This document shows, one piece after another, positions 23,685 through 31,672 of a DNA stretch of 31,672 bases (positions within the stretch are counted from its first letter, which is position 1; every line of letters starts with the position of its first letter). Origin of the DNA: JAAYUD01 sp041907665 (GTDB taxonomy: Bacteria > Bacteroidota > Bacteroidia > Bacteroidales > Bacteroidaceae). Below the pieces are notes generated by a model that did not search any database, was not told where the DNA came from, and was given only the letters and a program-made list of their open reading frames with translations. The translations under genes and the position numbers were made by a program. The stretch covers positions 1 to 31,672 of the forward strand of contig JAYRGW010000041.1 in assembly GCA_041907665.1 (NCBI GenBank). The letters are read 5' to 3'.

Positions 23685-26600
23685 TGAAAAATAATCAAAC
23701 ATTGGGTGCAATTGTCCATAAAATTGCTCCAAGTCTTAAATTACCTTTGTTTATGAGGATCAGTTTAATTTTACTTTTTTCCGTTGTGTTGCAATTGTCT
23801 GCTGCCAATGTTTTTGGACAAAGAATGAGGCAACCTATTGCAATGCGAAATGTAACATTAGGAGAAGTGCTTAGCCGTATCGAACAGGTTTCGGACTATG
23901 TCTTCTTATACAACAACAAAACAATCAATTCTAACCGAATCGTTTCTGTTGAAAGCTCTTCTAAGGAAATACCAGTTGTTCTTGATAAACTATTCAGAAA
24001 TACTGATATTACCTATACTGTTGTGAACAAGCAAATAATACTTTCTACCAGCCATAAGGAAAAGATGGAAAGCAGACAGCAGCCACAACAAGCCAAAAAT
24101 GTAATTAAAGGAACAGTTGTAGACACAAAGGGCGAACCACTTATCGGCGTCAATGTAAAGGTTAAGGGTTCCGCAGTCGGTGTCATTACCGATATTGACG
24201 GACAATTTTCTCTCCAAGCAAGCAATTCGGAACAATTGGAATTTTCGTATGTAGGATATACTTCTAAAGTGCTTAAGGCTTCATCGGGTATGAAGGTGAC
24301 ACTTCAGGAAGATAACAAGGTACTTAATGAAATAGTTGTTACCGCTCTAGGTATTAAGAAAGAGGCTAAAGCTCTTTCTTACAATGTACAAGAAGTAAAG
24401 GGCTCTGATATTGTAGGAGTGAAAGATGCCAACTTCATGAATAGTTTGGCCGGCAAGGTAGCCGGTGTCGCTATCAATAGTAGTTCATCTGGTATAGGTG
24501 GTGGCGTCAAGGTCGTGATGCGTGGTGCTAAATCTATCACTGGCAATAACAATGCCTTATATGTTATCGACGGTATTCCAATGCCTGTGCTTGACGCAGT
24601 ACAGCCTACAGATCTTTATACCGGTATGGGGCAATCGGGTGATGCTGCTTCTATGATCAACCCTGATGACATCGAAAGTATGTCTGTTCTTAGCGGTGCC
24701 GCCGCGTCTGCATTATATGGTAGTGACGCTGCCAATGGTGTGATTATGATCACAACAAAGAGAGGTAAGGCAGAACGCTTAAATGTTTCGTACTCTAATA
24801 ATACTTCATTCTATAGCCCGTTCGTTACGCCTAAATTTCAGAATACATACGGTGCTACCAGCGGTTCGATGGAGAGTTGGGGCGACAAAATGGCAAAACC
24901 CAGCAACTACGATCCCATGGATTTCTTTCAGACTGGTTGGAATCAAACAAACTCTTTGAGTATCAGTAATGGTAGTGAGAAGAACCAGACATTTGTTTCG
25001 ATGGCATCAACCAATGCCGAAGGTATTGTTTTGAATAACACGCTCGATCGTTACAATTTTACTATTCGCAACACTACGAGCATGTTGAATGACAAACTTC
25101 GTATGGATGTCAGCGCTAGCTATATGAATGTACGTGAACGCAATATGGTATCTCAAGGGCAGTATTTTAATCCGATTGTACCTGTCTATTTGATGTCACC
25201 GAGCTATAGCTTGGACACATACAAATTGTTTGAGATGTATGATGAAAGCCGTGGTTTCAAAACTCAATATTGGCCTTGGGGGAATATGGGTATTGCCATG
25301 CAGAATCCTTATTGGATTGTCAACCGCGATAATTTTATCAACCATAAGAATCGTTTCCTCTTTAGCGGAGGTTTGAATTATACCATTGCAAAAGGCATTA
25401 CTCTTGGAGCTCGTGCCAAAATGGATTATGCTTCTGCTCTAAACGAGAAGAAATATTCAGCTACTACCGATGCTATTTTTGCGCAAAAATATGGTGCTTA
25501 CTATAAAGATAATTTCAATACTCGTCAGCTTTATGGTGATGTAATGTTGAATATCGATAAATATTTTGGAGATTTCTCTGTTGCTGCCACTTTGGGTGCT
25601 AGCATTCAAGATCTAGATAATCAGTTTTATAGTGTAGGTGGAGACCTTAACTCTGTGGCAAACCTTTTTTCACTAAGGAATCTGAATCAATCGAGTGCTA
25701 AGTATGATCAAAAAGATATCCACGTACAGAGGCAGTCTATTTTTACTACTACACAAGTGGGGTGGAGGAGTAAACTTTACCTTGATATGACAGGTCGTGT
25801 AGACTGGTCTTCGGCTTTGGCTGGGACAAATGCTAAATGTTTAGTTTATCCTTCTATTGGCTTATCGGCTATTCTTACAGATTTGCTGCCTATCAAAAAT
25901 AATGTGCTTACTTTCTTAAAAGTGCGTGGCTCTTATAGTGAAGTTGGTAATGCTCCTTTACCCCAGATTGCTTATCAAACAGTTCCTCTCCAATCAGGAA
26001 CACCTACAACTGCTACTACTTATCCAAATAGAGATATTAAACCGGAACGTACTAAAGCATGGGAAATTGGTTTGCAATCTCGTTTCTGGGACGACAAGGT
26101 GATTTTGAATGTAAGTATGTATAAAACGTCTACATACAATCAGCTATTCAATCCAGCACTTTCTGTTACTTCTGGTTTTAACTCTATTTACATCAATGGT
26201 GGTCAGATTGATAATAAAGGTATTGAAATGAGCTTGTCTTTGAATCAACCTATCGGTCCGGTTACATGGAATTCTTCATTCACCTATACGCTCAACCGCA
26301 ACAAGATTAAAAAACTGTTGAAGTCTACTATGCTTTCTGACGGCTCGTTGATCCAGCAAGATATGTTGGATTTGGCTAGTATCGGTAACGTGAGAACCCG
26401 TTTGTTCGAAGGAGGTTCTATTGGAGATCTTTATGTGACAGCGCTTCGTACCGACGAGCATGGATATATTGATGTAGACTATGTAAACAATACAGTCTCT
26501 TTAGATGGAAAAGCTGGACCAAGAAAAGATGGTTGGATTTATGCCGGAAATTCTCAAGCTAAATACATGATGGGTTGGCGCAACTCATTCAGTTGGAAAG

Positions 26601-27049
26601 GCTTTACTTTAGGCTTCTTAATTAATGCTCGTGTTGGTGGCGTAGGTGTTTCAATGACCCAAGCGATGATGGATGCTTATGGAACATCGAAGGCTACTGC
26701 TGATGCTCGTGATGCTGGTGGCGTGATGATCAACGGAAGTTTGGTTCCTGCTGCTGCAAAGTATTATCAAACTGTAGGAACAGGTGCGGGTTCTATGTAT
26801 GTATACAGTGCAACAAATGTTCGTCTTGCCGAACTTTCTTTTGGTTACGATGTACCAATCACAAAATATGTTCCTTGGGTTAGAGGTATGAATGTTGCTT
26901 TTACGGGACGTAATCTTCTGATGTTCTATTGTAAGGCCCCTTACGATCCTGAATTAACAGCCAGTACAGGAACCCACTTTAGTGGTATGGACTACTTTAT
27001 GCTACCAAGTTTACGAAATCTTGGTTTCTCTGTTAAACTTAACTTCTAA
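23684..27049 (+). CDS. SusC-like TonB-dependent receptor with STN signalling domain (PUL2)
   Basis: This 1121-residue outer-membrane transporter imports glycans in partnership with the SusD encoded 12 bp downstream. Order: a long signal peptide (about 1-46, ending NVFGQ), an STN domain (about 55-120, MRNVTLGEVLSRIEQVSDYVF), a carboxypeptidase-regulatory-like domain (about 139-212, GTVVDTKGEPLIGVNVKVKG), a plug (LNEIVVTALGIKKEAKALSY, NNALYVIDGIPMP, DDIESMSVLSGAAASALYG) and a beta-barrel ending in LRNLGFSVKLNF. STN implies signalling through the FecR encoded just upstream. It is only distantly similar to the PUL1 SusC in its plug and barrel, so the two probably take different glycans. Its start overlaps a predicted antisense promoter. 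Confidence 0.96.
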   Translation: MKNNQTLGAIVHKIAPSLKLPLFMRISLILLFSVVLQLSAANVFGQRMRQPIAMRNVTLGEVLSRIEQVSDYVFLYNNKTINSNRIVSVESSSKEIPVVLDKLFRNTDITYTVVNKQIILSTSHKEKMESRQQPQQAKNVIKGTVVDTKGEPLIGVNVKVKGSAVGVITDIDGQFSLQASNSEQLEFSYVGYTSKVLKASSGMKVTLQEDNKVLNEIVVTALGIKKEAKALSYNVQEVKGSDIVGVKDANFMNSLAGKVAGVAINSSSSGIGGGVKVVMRGAKSITGNNNALYVIDGIPMPVLDAVQPTDLYTGMGQSGDAASMINPDDIESMSVLSGAAASALYGSDAANGVIMITTKRGKAERLNVSYSNNTSFYSPFVTPKFQNTYGATSGSMESWGDKMAKPSNYDPMDFFQTGWNQTNSLSISNGSEKNQTFVSMASTNAEGIVLNNTLDRYNFTIRNTTSMLNDKLRMDVSASYMNVRERNMVSQGQYFNPIVPVYLMSPSYSLDTYKLFEMYDESRGFKTQYWPWGNMGIAMQNPYWIVNRDNFINHKNRFLFSGGLNYTIAKGITLGARAKMDYASALNEKKYSATTDAIFAQKYGAYYKDNFNTRQLYGDVMLNIDKYFGDFSVAATLGASIQDLDNQFYSVGGDLNSVANLFSLRNLNQSSAKYDQKDIHVQRQSIFTTTQVGWRSKLYLDMTGRVDWSSALAGTNAKCLVYPSIGLSAILTDLLPIKNNVLTFLKVRGSYSEVGNAPLPQIAYQTVPLQSGTPTTATTYPNRDIKPERTKAWEIGLQSRFWDDKVILNVSMYKTSTYNQLFNPALSVTSGFNSIYINGGQIDNKGIEMSLSLNQPIGPVTWNSSFTYTLNRNKIKKLLKSTMLSDGSLIQQDMLDLASIGNVRTRLFEGGSIGDLYVTALRTDEHGYIDVDYVNNTVSLDGKAGPRKDGWIYAGNSQAKYMMGWRNSFSWKGFTLGFLINARVGGVGVSMTQAMMDAYGTSKATADARDAGGVMINGSLVPAAAKYYQTVGTGAGSMYVYSATNVRLAELSFGYDVPITKYVPWVRGMNVAFTGRNLLMFYCKAPYDPELTASTGTHFSGMDYFMLPSLRNLGFSVKLNF

Positions 27050-27061
27050 AGACCTATTAAG

Positions 27062-28663
27062 ATGAAATGGATATATAAATATACAATCTGTGGCGCTGCT
27101 TTAGCAACAAGCCTATTATTCGCTTCATGCACTAGCCAATTTGAGCGCTGGAACACTAATCCTAATGAAGCGACACCAGAGCAGATGGAACAAGACAACC
27201 TGAATACCGGTGCATACTTTACCCAGATGGAGAAAGGCGTATTCACTGTTGGTAAAGATCTTGGTGGTGAATATCAGATTACAGAAATGTTGACCGGTGA
27301 TATATTTGCAAGTTATATTGCTAATATTAATACTTATTCTTATACCACTTATCACAATGATCACTATGCACTCTATCGCGATTGGTATAATGCTCCTTTT
27401 GCCGATGCATATAAGAATGTAATGCAGCCTTGGAAATCTATTGTAGATAAGACAACAGAAAGTTCTCCAGCAAGAGCTTTGGCTACTATCGTGAAGGTAT
27501 TGGGTATGAGTCGTATTACCGATATGTATGGTCCTATCCCTTATACCAAATTCGGTACTTCTACTAAGGTGGCTTATGATAGTCAAAAAGATGTATATTA
27601 TAGTTTCTTCGATGAGTTGGATAAGGCTATCAACGTGTTGACAACTTATGCTAGCAGCAATCCGAATAATTATATGGTGGATTATGATTATGTATATGGT
27701 GGTAATGTCAACAAATGGATTAAGTTTGCCAATACATTACGTCTTCGTTTAGCAATGCGTATCTCTTTTGTAGACGAAACTAAGGCAACTGCTGAAGCCT
27801 CTGCTGCCATAAATCATGCCGGAGGTTTGTTATCTTCGTCCGACGATTCTGCTATTCTACATCAGACAACATCTTTCACCTTTATCAATCCGATATGGGA
27901 AGTAAGTGAAAGTTTTAAAGATATGCGAATGGGAGCGACGATGGATTGCTATTTGAATGGATATAACGATCCTCGGATTTCAAAGTATTTCCGCGCTGCG
28001 TCGAAAGACGGCAAATATCATGGAGTAAGAAACGGTATGACTTCTATTCCCAAAGATGCTTATGTTGCAGCTGCTTCGGGAATGAATTTTGCACAGAATG
28101 ACAATATGCAATGGATGAATGCGGCAGAAGCTTATTTCTTGCTTGCCGAAGCTAAATTGAGATTAAATTTAGGTTCGGAAACAGTGAAAACTTATTATGA
28201 AGCAGGTGTTAGAACTTCTTTCTCATCGAAAGGTGTTTCGGGTGTTGATGCTTATCTTGCAGATAATACGAGTTTACCTCTCGATAAATACACTGATCCA
28301 ACAACAAGTAGAACAACAGACGTAACAGGTTATCTGTCTAGGCTAACGATTGCTTGGGATGATAATGCTAGCGACGAACAAAAATTGGAACGTATTATGG
28401 TTCAAAAGTGGATTGCTCTTTATCCTGACGGACAAGAAGCATGGAGCGAAATGCGCCGTACGGGTTATCCCGGTTTCGTAAGAATCAGCTCTTATGCCTA
28501 TACAACCGAAGTTGCAAATAATGATCTGATTAGCCGCTTAAAATTCCCCACGACAGAATACTCTGACAATAGTGCCAATACGCAGGCTGCAATTAGTTTG
28601 TTAGGTTCAAAAGGAGATATTGCCGGAACAAGGCTATGGTGGGATGTTAGAAGAAACAATTAA
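27062..28663 (+). CDS. SusD/RagB-like outer-membrane lipoprotein (PUL2)
   Basis: This 533-residue lipoprotein has a signal peptide with the lipobox LFASC (cysteine 23). It then follows the SusD-like pattern: NTNPNEATPEQM, an RALATIVKVLGMSRITDMYGPIPY helix-loop segment corresponding to the family's helical core, KFANTLRLRLAMRIS, and NAAEAYFLLAEAKLRL. The C-terminus (IMVQKWIALYPDGQEAWSEMRRTGYP) is characteristic of the SusD-like_2/SusD-homolog group rather than of the group represented by the PUL1 protein. It caps the SusC transporter and binds glycan at the cell surface. It lies 12 bp after susC and 24 bp before the GH18 gene, in one evident operon. Confidence 0.94.
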   Translation: MKWIYKYTICGAALATSLLFASCTSQFERWNTNPNEATPEQMEQDNLNTGAYFTQMEKGVFTVGKDLGGEYQITEMLTGDIFASYIANINTYSYTTYHNDHYALYRDWYNAPFADAYKNVMQPWKSIVDKTTESSPARALATIVKVLGMSRITDMYGPIPYTKFGTSTKVAYDSQKDVYYSFFDELDKAINVLTTYASSNPNNYMVDYDYVYGGNVNKWIKFANTLRLRLAMRISFVDETKATAEASAAINHAGGLLSSSDDSAILHQTTSFTFINPIWEVSESFKDMRMGATMDCYLNGYNDPRISKYFRAASKDGKYHGVRNGMTSIPKDAYVAAASGMNFAQNDNMQWMNAAEAYFLLAEAKLRLNLGSETVKTYYEAGVRTSFSSKGVSGVDAYLADNTSLPLDKYTDPTTSRTTDVTGYLSRLTIAWDDNASDEQKLERIMVQKWIALYPDGQEAWSEMRRTGYPGFVRISSYAYTTEVANNDLISRLKFPTTEYSDNSANTQAAISLLGSKGDIAGTRLWWDVRRNN

Positions 28664-28687
28664 ATTTAATGTAATAATCATTTGTAT

Positions 28688-29680
28688 ATGAAAACAATCA
28701 AATATCTATTGGCTTTTATTATAGGTGTAATTGTGGCTTCATGTAGTTCGAATATTGAATCTGAATTAATTCAAAAACCCTATACCTACAGTGACTTGTA
28801 TTATAAGAATTTACGCGACTTTAAAGCAAGCGATCATTCTATTTCTTTCGGATGGTTTGCTCAATATGGACAGCAAAATTCGATGGGTGTACGTTTTATG
28901 GGTTTGCCCGATAGTTTGGATATTTGTTCTATGTGGGGTGGAATCCCAGCCAAAGAAAATAAGGCGATGTGGGATGAAATTCGATTTGTTCAGAAAGTGA
29001 AGGGAACTAAGATGCTTTCGGTTGCTATTACTCGTATTGATGCAGAAACAGATGATCATGATTTCAAAAAGGCATATAATGAAGCTCGTAGTATGCCGGC
29101 TGGTGAAGAAAAAGAGGCTGCATTGAAAAAAGCGATTGAAATGTATGCTGAATATTTCCTTGATGAGGTGTTTAACAACGATTTGGATGGGTTTGATGCA
29201 GATTATGAACCGGAAGGTGACTTTTTGAGTGGAGACTATTTTATATATTTCATGCAGCATTTAGCTAAATACCTGGGACCTAATCCAAATATTACTAAAG
29301 CAGAACGTCTGAAACTGATTCAAGAACGTTATGGAAAAGATATCACTGCTACGGATAAGATGTTGTGTGTTGATTCTCCAGGTGACCCATCTTCAGATTT
29401 ATACAACATCTGTAACTATTACTTCAAACAAGCTTATGGTGGTGGTACAAGCACTACTTGGCCTATCGAAAAAGTAGTATTCTGTTGCAATATGGGTGAT
29501 AATTGGCAAGGCAGTATGAATGAAATGTACCAGCAGGCAAGGTATGTTCCGGCTAAAGGAAGAAAAGGAGGTTTTGGAGCATTCTTCATTCATAGGGATT
29601 ATAATGTGACAGAAACCAATACTACTCCATATAAACGTTTCCGTGAGTGTATCCAGATTCAGAATCCAGCTATTCGTTAA
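28688..29680 (+). CDS. GH18-family endoglycosidase lipoprotein (PUL2)
   Basis: GH18 members in such loci are endo-beta-N-acetylglucosaminidases that cut the GlcNAc-GlcNAc core of N-glycans. The open frame begins at a TTG (28682), but ATG 28688 is the start, giving 330 residues. A lipoprotein signal ends in VASC (cysteine 19), so the protein should be anchored to the outer membrane. A barrel start is seen at ISFGWFAQYG, and the catalytic DxxDxDxE motif is intact as LDGFDADYE (D167, D170, D172, E174). An intact glutamate argues for an active enzyme rather than one of the non-catalytic GH18 glycan-binding proteins of some PULs. Gene order SusC-SusD-GH18-DUF1735-DUF1735 resembles N-glycan loci of B. 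thetaiotaomicron. Confidence 0.87.
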   Translation: MKTIKYLLAFIIGVIVASCSSNIESELIQKPYTYSDLYYKNLRDFKASDHSISFGWFAQYGQQNSMGVRFMGLPDSLDICSMWGGIPAKENKAMWDEIRFVQKVKGTKMLSVAITRIDAETDDHDFKKAYNEARSMPAGEEKEAALKKAIEMYAEYFLDEVFNNDLDGFDADYEPEGDFLSGDYFIYFMQHLAKYLGPNPNITKAERLKLIQERYGKDITATDKMLCVDSPGDPSSDLYNICNYYFKQAYGGGTSTTWPIEKVVFCCNMGDNWQGSMNEMYQQARYVPAKGRKGGFGAFFIHRDYNVTETNTTPYKRFRECIQIQNPAIR

Positions 29681-29785
29681 TCATTCTGAGGACAGTTTTA
29701 TATAAACAATTTTGAATATATGAGGTTGTCAATTGCTTTTATATAGGATAAATATTTAAAAATAGATGTAAAATAAAAATATAAA

Positions 29786-30973
29786 ATGAAGAAATATACA
29801 TTACTATTTGTTTTGCTCCTCTGTTGTTTGGCAGGCTGCAAAAAAGGACCTGAATTTGGTGATGCTATTTATATGACCGGAACACTGAACTCGCCTACTG
29901 TTCGTTTCTTAGTAGATGGTCAGTCGAGTATGGGACTCACCGTTAGCTCTACAACAAAAGCTGATGCTGATGTAAAAATCACAATGAAAAAGGCTCCGGA
30001 ACTTCTTGCTGCATTCAATGCATCAACGGGCCGGAACTGTCAGTTGCCACCAGATGATAGTTATACAATAAATGGTTTGGATGCTGTTATCAAAACAGGG
30101 CAGTCACAGTCTTCGCAAATAAAATTAGATGCTTATTCCGACCAGTTGAAAGAAGGTGTTTCTTACTGCCTTCCTATCACCATTTCATCTGTAGAAGGTG
30201 GAGACCTGAAAGTGCTTGAAACTTCTCGTACAGCTTATGTGTTGTTTACTAAAGTAGTGACCATTCAGGCTGCATATTTGGCAAATCAAGGATGTTTCGA
30301 TATCCCTTCGTTTGGAGGAGAAAATAGCCCTGTGAAAGCGCTTGGACAAATGACTTTGGAAATGAAGGTACTTCCTGTTTCTTTCAGCAACAGTATTAGC
30401 TCATTGTGTGGTTGTGAGGAGAACTTTCTCTTCCGTTTTGGTGATGGAGCAGGAAATCCGAGCAATAAACTTCAGTTGGCAAAAGGCTCTATTGGAGCAG
30501 CTTCTCATCCGGATAAGAAAGATCACTATGAAGCTTGGGCATCTAAACTCTTTGATACTGGCCATTGGTTGCATTTTGCTGCTGTTTACGACGGACGCTA
30601 TCTCCGCGTTTATGTCGATGGAGTGCAGATTCAATTTGTTGAAACGAAAAATGGGGGTACGATAAACCTTAGTATGGCTTATGATGGTCACTCTTGGGGA
30701 GATACATTCTCTATTGGACGCTCAGCAGGTCACTCTCGTTTCTTTGATGGCTATGTTAGTGAATGCCGTGTATGGAATGTTGCTCGTACGCCCGCTCAAT
30801 TGGAGGACGGTGTTTGTTATGTGGATCCTACTAGTAAAGGGCTGGTTGCTTATTGGCGTTTTGATGGTGAAACTCAAGCTGATGGTTCTGTTCTTGATAT
30901 GACAGGACATGGATATAATGCTGTGCCTTACGGAACAGTGAAATATGTGAAAAACCAGAAGTGCCCATTCTAA
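29786..30973 (+). CDS. Surface lipoprotein with DUF1735 and LamG-like domains (putative glycan-binding protein)
   Basis: This 395-residue protein has a lipoprotein signal peptide with lipobox LAGC. An N-terminal DUF1735 domain (the BT_3987-like N-terminal domain, about 25-155) contains the typical core MKKAPELLAAFNASTGRNCQ and SYCLPITISSVEGG. A C-terminal concanavalin-like LamG_3 domain (about 175-385) contains HWLHFAAVYDGRYLRVYVDG and FDGYVSECRVWNVARTPAQL. No catalytic motif is seen. In related loci such proteins serve as surface glycan-binding proteins beside SusD. It lies 105 bp after the GH18 gene and 33 bp before another DUF1735 protein, consistent with one operon. The role is inferred from domains and context. 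Confidence 0.85.
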   Translation: MKKYTLLFVLLLCCLAGCKKGPEFGDAIYMTGTLNSPTVRFLVDGQSSMGLTVSSTTKADADVKITMKKAPELLAAFNASTGRNCQLPPDDSYTINGLDAVIKTGQSQSSQIKLDAYSDQLKEGVSYCLPITISSVEGGDLKVLETSRTAYVLFTKVVTIQAAYLANQGCFDIPSFGGENSPVKALGQMTLEMKVLPVSFSNSISSLCGCEENFLFRFGDGAGNPSNKLQLAKGSIGAASHPDKKDHYEAWASKLFDTGHWLHFAAVYDGRYLRVYVDGVQIQFVETKNGGTINLSMAYDGHSWGDTFSIGRSAGHSRFFDGYVSECRVWNVARTPAQLEDGVCYVDPTSKGLVAYWRFDGETQADGSVLDMTGHGYNAVPYGTVKYVKNQKCPF

Positions 30974-31006
30974 ATTCAAAGTATAATTATTAAAAGCTCG
31001 AATACA

Positions 31007-31576
31007 ATGAAAATGAAGAATATATTAATGCTCTTTGGCGGAATGCTAGCGGTGACAACACTGTTCACATCTTGTAGTGAAGAAAAAATATATGACGTTG
31101 ATGGTATCAACTATGAACGTGTTTATATCCAAAATCCTAATACAACAAAATCGGGAAGTATAATGAAAACTCCGGTTGGTTATATTTCTGGATTTAGCGG
31201 AAAGGTTGCTGCCCAAATAACTGGACCTATGAGTACTGCGACAAACGTAACTGTGGCAGTCGATAAATCATTGGTTGATTCTTATAATTCAGCAAATAGC
31301 ACTAAATATGAAGCAATTCCTGATGGTGTCGTTTCTCTTGAGAAATCAAACCTTACAATAGCTGCAGGAAAAATTGTTTCAGATACGCTTAATCTTATTG
31401 TGTCAGAAGAAGGATATAGTAAGTTAAAGGCGGATGTAAGCTATCTGATACCAGTTACGATTCAACAATCAAACGGGTCTGATGCACATTTAGCACAAGA
31501 AGCAAGATTTCGTAGTAGCTTCTTTGTATTAAAATATATGGAAACTAAGAAGCTGTTTAAAAATGGATTAAAATAA
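31007..31576 (+). CDS. DUF1735-domain lipoprotein, short
   Basis: This 189-residue lipoprotein has a signal peptide ending LFTSC (cysteine 23) and one DUF1735 domain (about 30-165, with NVTVAVDKSLVDSYNSANST and VSYLIPVTIQQSNGSDAH). Most Bacteroides relatives continue after this domain with a second module (for example a sandwich or F5/8-like domain). Here the frame ends with a lysine-rich tail (METKKLFKNGLK) and nothing coding follows in the remaining 96 bp. It may be a naturally short glycan-binding protein or a truncated one. It lies 33 bp after the LamG protein gene and is the last complete gene of PUL2 in the window. Confidence 0.82.
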   Translation: MKMKNILMLFGGMLAVTTLFTSCSEEKIYDVDGINYERVYIQNPNTTKSGSIMKTPVGYISGFSGKVAAQITGPMSTATNVTVAVDKSLVDSYNSANSTKYEAIPDGVVSLEKSNLTIAAGKIVSDTLNLIVSEEGYSKLKADVSYLIPVTIQQSNGSDAHLAQEARFRSSFFVLKYMETKKLFKNGLK

Positions 31577-31633
31577 TTACTATGTAATCACTTATTATAT
31601 TGAATATCAGTTGGTTAATTGAGGTATTATTCG

Positions 31634-31672
31634 TAACTTTATGGTTACTAATACATCAAGTTATGGAACAAT
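31634..31672 (+). promoter_or_regulatory. Possible promoter and start of the next gene at the window edge
   Basis: TAACTTTA (31634-31641) matches seven of eight positions of the -7 consensus, and an ATG follows at 31663 with only three full codons before the window ends. Whether this is a gene start cannot be decided here. Confidence 0.2.

Overview
The window looks like a chromosomal segment of a gut-type Bacteroides or a close relative. It is AT-rich, several gene starts have a TAnnTTTG-type -7 element upstream, and two SusC/SusD loci each carry an anti-sigma factor. The species cannot be named from the sequence alone.

Layout. (a) 1-1225: the right end of an insertion sequence has cut off the C-terminus of a MATE efflux pump. 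(b) 1311-11263: polysaccharide utilisation locus 1 (PUL1), with an ECF sigma factor, a FecR-type anti-sigma factor, SusC, SusD and a GH92 alpha-mannosidase, closed by a strong hairpin terminator. (c) 11414-14349 (minus strand): a tight three-gene operon of a CDF cation transporter, an extended SDR and a PAP2/AUR1-like membrane enzyme. (d) 14452-17177: RNase R overlapping a small FMN-binding (PNPOx/NimA-like) protein. These converge, with overlapping stop codons, on (e) 17174-19459 (minus strand): an acyl-CoA synthetase and an XRE-cupin regulator. (f) 19632-21488: a secreted beta-propeller enzyme resembling GH145/PL42. (g) 21489-22549: about 1 kb without genes, full of inverted repeats. (h) 22550 to the right edge: PUL2, with a FecR anti-sigma factor but no adjacent sigma factor, SusC, SusD, a GH18 endoglycosidase and two DUF1735 surface lipoproteins, one with a LamG domain.

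How the parts fit. GH18 of this kind releases N-glycans by cutting the chitobiose core, and GH92 trims alpha-mannose. The two PULs together therefore look like an N-glycan foraging system, although neither substrate can be proved from sequence.

The most notable observation is that both susC genes have the same antisense arrangement. A minus-strand -7 element (TAnnTTTG) shares the A of the susC start codon, and a minus-strand intrinsic terminator (hairpin plus U-tract) lies about 60-145 bp further on, inside the anti-sigma/susC spacer. Each therefore predicts a short cis-antisense RNA of roughly 90-135 nt covering the susC leader. This matches the DonS-type PUL-repressing antisense RNAs described in Bacteroides. 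Both leaders also share a 10-base box, AATGCCTATG, upstream of the predicted RNA. No CRISPR array, tRNA or rRNA was recognised.
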